A DNA stretch of 7,222 nt, taken from positions 1-7,222 of the forward strand of contig JAEUJG010000475.1 of assembly GCA_016794765.1 (NCBI GenBank). Reading direction: 5' to 3'. The stretch's first letter is position 1, and each line of letters begins with the position of its first letter. Shown here piece by piece: positions 6,382 through 7,222 of this stretch. Under the pieces are notes generated by a model. That model searched no databases and had not been told where the DNA came from. It saw only the letters and a program-made list of their open reading frames with translations. The position numbers were made by a program, and so were the translations under genes. Source of the stretch: Spirochaetaceae bacterium. Its GTDB lineage: Bacteria > Spirochaetota > Spirochaetia > Treponematales > Rectinemataceae.

Positions 6382-7222
6382 CTAGTACTTGACGCCCTGC
6401 CAGGCGATCGGGAGCTTGCCGGCGGTGATGTCAGCCTTGGCCTTCTCGGCCTGCGCGCGGATCGCGGGAGTGAGCACGGGCCCGACCTTGTCGTTGAATA
6501 GATGGACGAAACCGCCGTTCTGGAAGGTGAGGGGGATGCTCTCGCCGCCGAGCGTGCCCGCCTGGCGCTTGTCGATGAGGGCCTCCACGACCGAGGCGTA
6601 GGCGTAGCTCGCCGCCGCGACGACCTTGAAGGACTCGGGGCCCTGGAGCTGCATCGTGTCCTGGCCGAGCCACCAGATCGGCTTGTCCTTGTACTCGGCC
6701 ACCGCGCGGAGGGCGCCGAGGGCCTGCTGCGCGGAACCCGTGAGGACGTCGGCGCCGGCCTTGACCTGCGTGTGCGCGAGCTCGGCGGCCTTCACGAAGT
6801 CGCCGAAGGAGCCCGTGTGCGCGACCTTGACCTCGGCCTTGGGATTGGAGGCCTTCACGCCGAGCACGAAGCCGCGGTTGTAGCGCGCCGCGTCGCCGCC
6901 GTCCACCGGGCCGACGAGGCCGATGACGTTGGACTTCGTGATGAGACCGGCGATGACGCCGTTGATATAGCCCGTCTCCTCGCTGGCCGGCATGTAGGTG
7001 AACACGTTCTTGGGGCCGATCTCCGCGCTCGTGCCGAAGGCGAAGCTGACCTTGGGGAACTCCTCCGCCATCTCGAGAACGAGGTTCTTGTACTGGGCCC
7101 CGTGGCAGATCACGAAGTCGAAGCCCTTGGAAGCGTACTGCCGCGCCGCCGATCCGGCGTCCACCGGCTTCATCTTTTCGCTGTAGTTGTATTCGACGAG
7201 GGCGGCGCCGTACTTCTTCTGC
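6382..7222 (-). CDS. BMP-family (Bmp/Med) ABC transporter substrate-binding protein, N-terminus outside window
   Basis: This is the extracytoplasmic binding protein of the cassette. The last 279 residues are visible, and the frame is open to the window edge, so the signal peptide or lipobox cannot be judged. An internal ATG at 7173 is not the start, because family-like sequence (AALVEYNYSEKM) precedes it. Landmarks, counted from the first visible residue, are FDFVICHGAQY (34-44), ETGYINGVIAGLIT (82-95), IGLVGPVDGG (100-109), YNRGFVLGVKASNP (114-127), GSFGDFVKA (137-145), KAGADVLTGSAQQALGAL (154-171) and WWLGQDTMQLQGP (183-195). The C-terminal end (ITAGKLPI, 265-272) is typical of the family. 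Known BMP proteins bind purine nucleosides (PnrA/TmpC, BmpA, NupN) or riboflavin (RfuA). The linked ATPase and permeases confirm the transporter role. The dehydrogenase at the operon's end favours a purine or nucleoside ligand, but the segment equivalent to the PnrA GVDxDQ region is divergent (LGQDTMQ), so the ligand stays open. Confidence 0.92.
   Translation of the reverse strand, partial: QKKYGAALVEYNYSEKMKPVDAGSAARQYASKGFDFVICHGAQYKNLVLEMAEEFPKVSFAFGTSAEIGPKNVFTYMPASEETGYINGVIAGLITKSNVIGLVGPVDGGDAARYNRGFVLGVKASNPKAEVKVAHTGSFGDFVKAAELAHTQVKAGADVLTGSAQQALGALRAVAEYKDKPIWWLGQDTMQLQGPESFKVVAAASYAYASVVEALIDKRQAGTLGGESIPLTFQNGGFVHLFNDKVGPVLTPAIRAQAEKAKADITAGKLPIAWQGVKY

Noticed and set aside
2675..6384. 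Possible promoters, terminators or riboswitches between the genes
   Set aside because: The junctions are +6, -8, +1 and -4 bases, leaving no room for such elements. No T-rich hairpin end or recognisable aptamer core is seen inside the genes.
5035..6501. A 488-codon plus-strand frame opposite the ATPase and binding-protein genes
   Set aside because: It is a Glu/Asp/Val/Gly-rich shadow of the ATPase; no family motif is visible, and the opposite strand carries every ABC motif.
7171..7173. ATG at 7173 as the start of the binding-protein gene
   Set aside because: The frame remains open for 16 more codons to the window edge with family-like sequence. Starting here would also remove the signal peptide and first strand, so the real start lies beyond the window.

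Overview
The window is one compact stretch of a GC-rich bacterial genome (high G/C at third codon positions). All five genes lie on the minus strand with almost no non-coding DNA. Reading right to left, in the direction of transcription, they are: (1) a BMP-family solute-binding protein whose N-terminus lies outside the window; (2) a double-domain ABC ATPase; (3) and (4) two BPD_transp_2-type permeases; (5) a fused [2Fe-2S]/molybdopterin hydroxylase of the xanthine dehydrogenase family, cut off at position 1 close to its C-terminus.

The first four genes have the gene content and order of nucleoside importers of the BmpA/PnrA type (B. subtilis NupNOPQ and L. lactis BmpA-NupABC are the models). 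The junctions are very tight: a 6-base gap, an 8-base overlap, a 1-base gap and a 4-base ATGA overlap. No promoter, terminator or RNA gene is visible. The operon's promoter should lie beyond position 7222, and anything after the oxidoreductase lies before position 1.

The oxidoreductase keeps the residues that distinguish purine hydroxylases from aldehyde oxidases: the equivalents of bovine Gln767, Phe798, Glu802, Arg880 and Glu1261. It has two [2Fe-2S] clusters fused directly to the Mo-binding part and no FAD domain. This is the architecture of the XdhD-like / selenium-dependent xanthine dehydrogenase group found in anaerobes and facultative anaerobes. The simplest reading is a nucleoside/purine uptake-and-oxidation operon: the importer brings in a nucleoside or purine base, and the dehydrogenase hydroxylates the base for catabolism. 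The organism cannot be named from the sequence. A GC-rich anaerobic or facultative bacterium would fit, but that is inference.

Most individual genes are ordinary members of known families. The points worth a second look are the transporter-dehydrogenase linkage, the missing FAD partner, two Ala/Pro-rich segments of similar composition in different proteins, a Cys cluster in the ATPase linker, and an SD-less junction at which two genes share one reading frame.
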